This document shows positions 63,801 to 64,000 of a stretch of DNA of 64,000 nt, in pieces (position 1 is the first letter of the stretch; each line of letters begins with the position of its first letter). The DNA comes from an uncultured SAR86 cluster bacterium (GTDB taxonomy: Bacteria > Pseudomonadota > Gammaproteobacteria > Magnimaribacterales > Magnimaribacteraceae). The position numbers were made by a program, and so were the translations under genes. The notes beneath the pieces were generated by a model, which was not told the DNA's origin, ran no database searches, and was given only the letters and a program-made list of their open reading frames with translations. Where the stretch lies: the NCBI GenBank assembly GCA_902537425.1, contig CACBBD010000002.1, forward strand, positions 1 through 64,000, given 5' to 3'.

Positions 63801-64000
63801 CTACAAATAATAAATGAATTCTGCTCTCAAAAAGTCATCTTCCATGAATGCTTGAAATAGTTTTTGCTTACCATTATCTTCATCAGTATCATCAAAATAG
63901 ACTCCTTCCAGCGACAGTAAGCAACACTCTCCAATTCTTCTTGAAGCCTCAAGGAGAAATCCCAACTCTTTTGACCTATCATTGATAATGAATCCGGAAA
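63801..64000 (-). CDS. Probable outer-membrane beta-barrel protein, C-terminal part
   Basis: The frame is open to the window edge and ends with TAG 4 bases before the RND gene. About 66 residues remain. They alternate polar and hydrophobic positions: ELGFLLEASRRIGECCLLSL, then GVYFDD, and a last strand RAEFIYYL. This is the pattern of a barrel end, and RND/MMPL exporters of this group often have a barrel gene beside them. No specific family can be named from the fragment. Confidence 0.55.
   Translation of the reverse strand, partial: SGFIINDRSKELGFLLEASRRIGECCLLSLEGVYFDDTDEDNGKQKLFQAFMEDDFLRAEFIYYL

Overview
The window reads as chromosomal backbone from an AT-rich, tightly packed gammaproteobacterium. 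Diagnostic gene orders include lysA-dapF-DUF484-xerC-yigB, ubiE-ubiB-hisE-tatABC, miaB-phoL-ybeY-ybeX-lnt, zapA-6S RNA-fau, rpmB-rpmG beside coaBC, rpmE2 beside priA, and nnr-tsaE. Compact spacing, many stop/start overlaps, TTG/GTG starts, and a lipid and acyl-CoA accessory gene set suggest a streamlined marine lineage such as SAR86. That lineage assignment is an inference from gene content and composition, not a database result. No rRNA, CRISPR array, insertion sequence or phage gene is visible, and no gap between genes exceeds 300 bases. The largest gaps are 2977-3240 (tRNA-Arg), 48579-48790 (divergent promoter region) and 35351-35550 (6S RNA).

Layout. 1-5.1 kb: end of an acyl-CoA synthetase, nitroreductase, a D-aminoacylase-type amidohydrolase broken by one frameshift, tRNA-Arg(CCG), a glutaryl-CoA dehydrogenase and a pseudoazurin. 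5.1-10.9 kb (minus): argH, a tiny LptM-like lipoprotein missed by length filters, lysA, dapF, DUF484, xerC, yigB. 11-18.3 kb: metK-ahcY (methyl cycle) divergent from tkt-pgk-fba(class I)-dtd (central carbon). 18.3-25.1 kb (minus): DUF6279 lipoprotein, ubiE, ubiB, hisE, tatA (short), tatB, tatC, a TSUP permease, and a PLP aminotransferase that itself carries a Tat signal. 25.2-32.5 kb: orn, DUF1820, the miaB-to-lnt operon, an L,D-transpeptidase and an exported glutathione peroxidase. 32.5-38.6 kb: rpiA, ilvA, fau, 6S RNA, zapA, a ZapB-like coiled coil, pepP, a UbiH-family hydroxylase. 38.6-44.3 kb: rpmG (short), rpmB, coaBC, a serine beta-lactamase-like hydrolase, L31 type B with a long acidic tail, priA.

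44.3-64 kb is more accessory: SDR, methyltransferase, two exported esterases (one with a pair of EF-hands), then an Anbu-type proteasome-like peptidase divergent from a circularly permuted ATP-grasp and an alpha-E protein. This matches a family of predicted peptide synthesis/tagging loci, but the usual transglutaminase partner is missing. A TauD dioxygenase/aldo-keto reductase/Gfo-Idh-MocA operon follows, then an L-2-hydroxyglutarate oxidase-like flavoprotein, a secreted metallophosphoesterase, tsaE-nnr, a two-domain lipocalin-like protein coupled to a luciferase-like flavoenzyme, an AmpG-like MFS carrier, and an MMPL/RND exporter followed upstream by the end of a probable outer-membrane barrel.

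The best candidates for a second look are the reduced Anbu locus, the Tat-targeted aminotransferase beside tatABC, the 1-nt lesion in the amidohydrolase, the pseudoazurin with an added Cys-containing N-terminal segment, the acidic L31B tail, and the DTD with Pro in place of its signature Ser.
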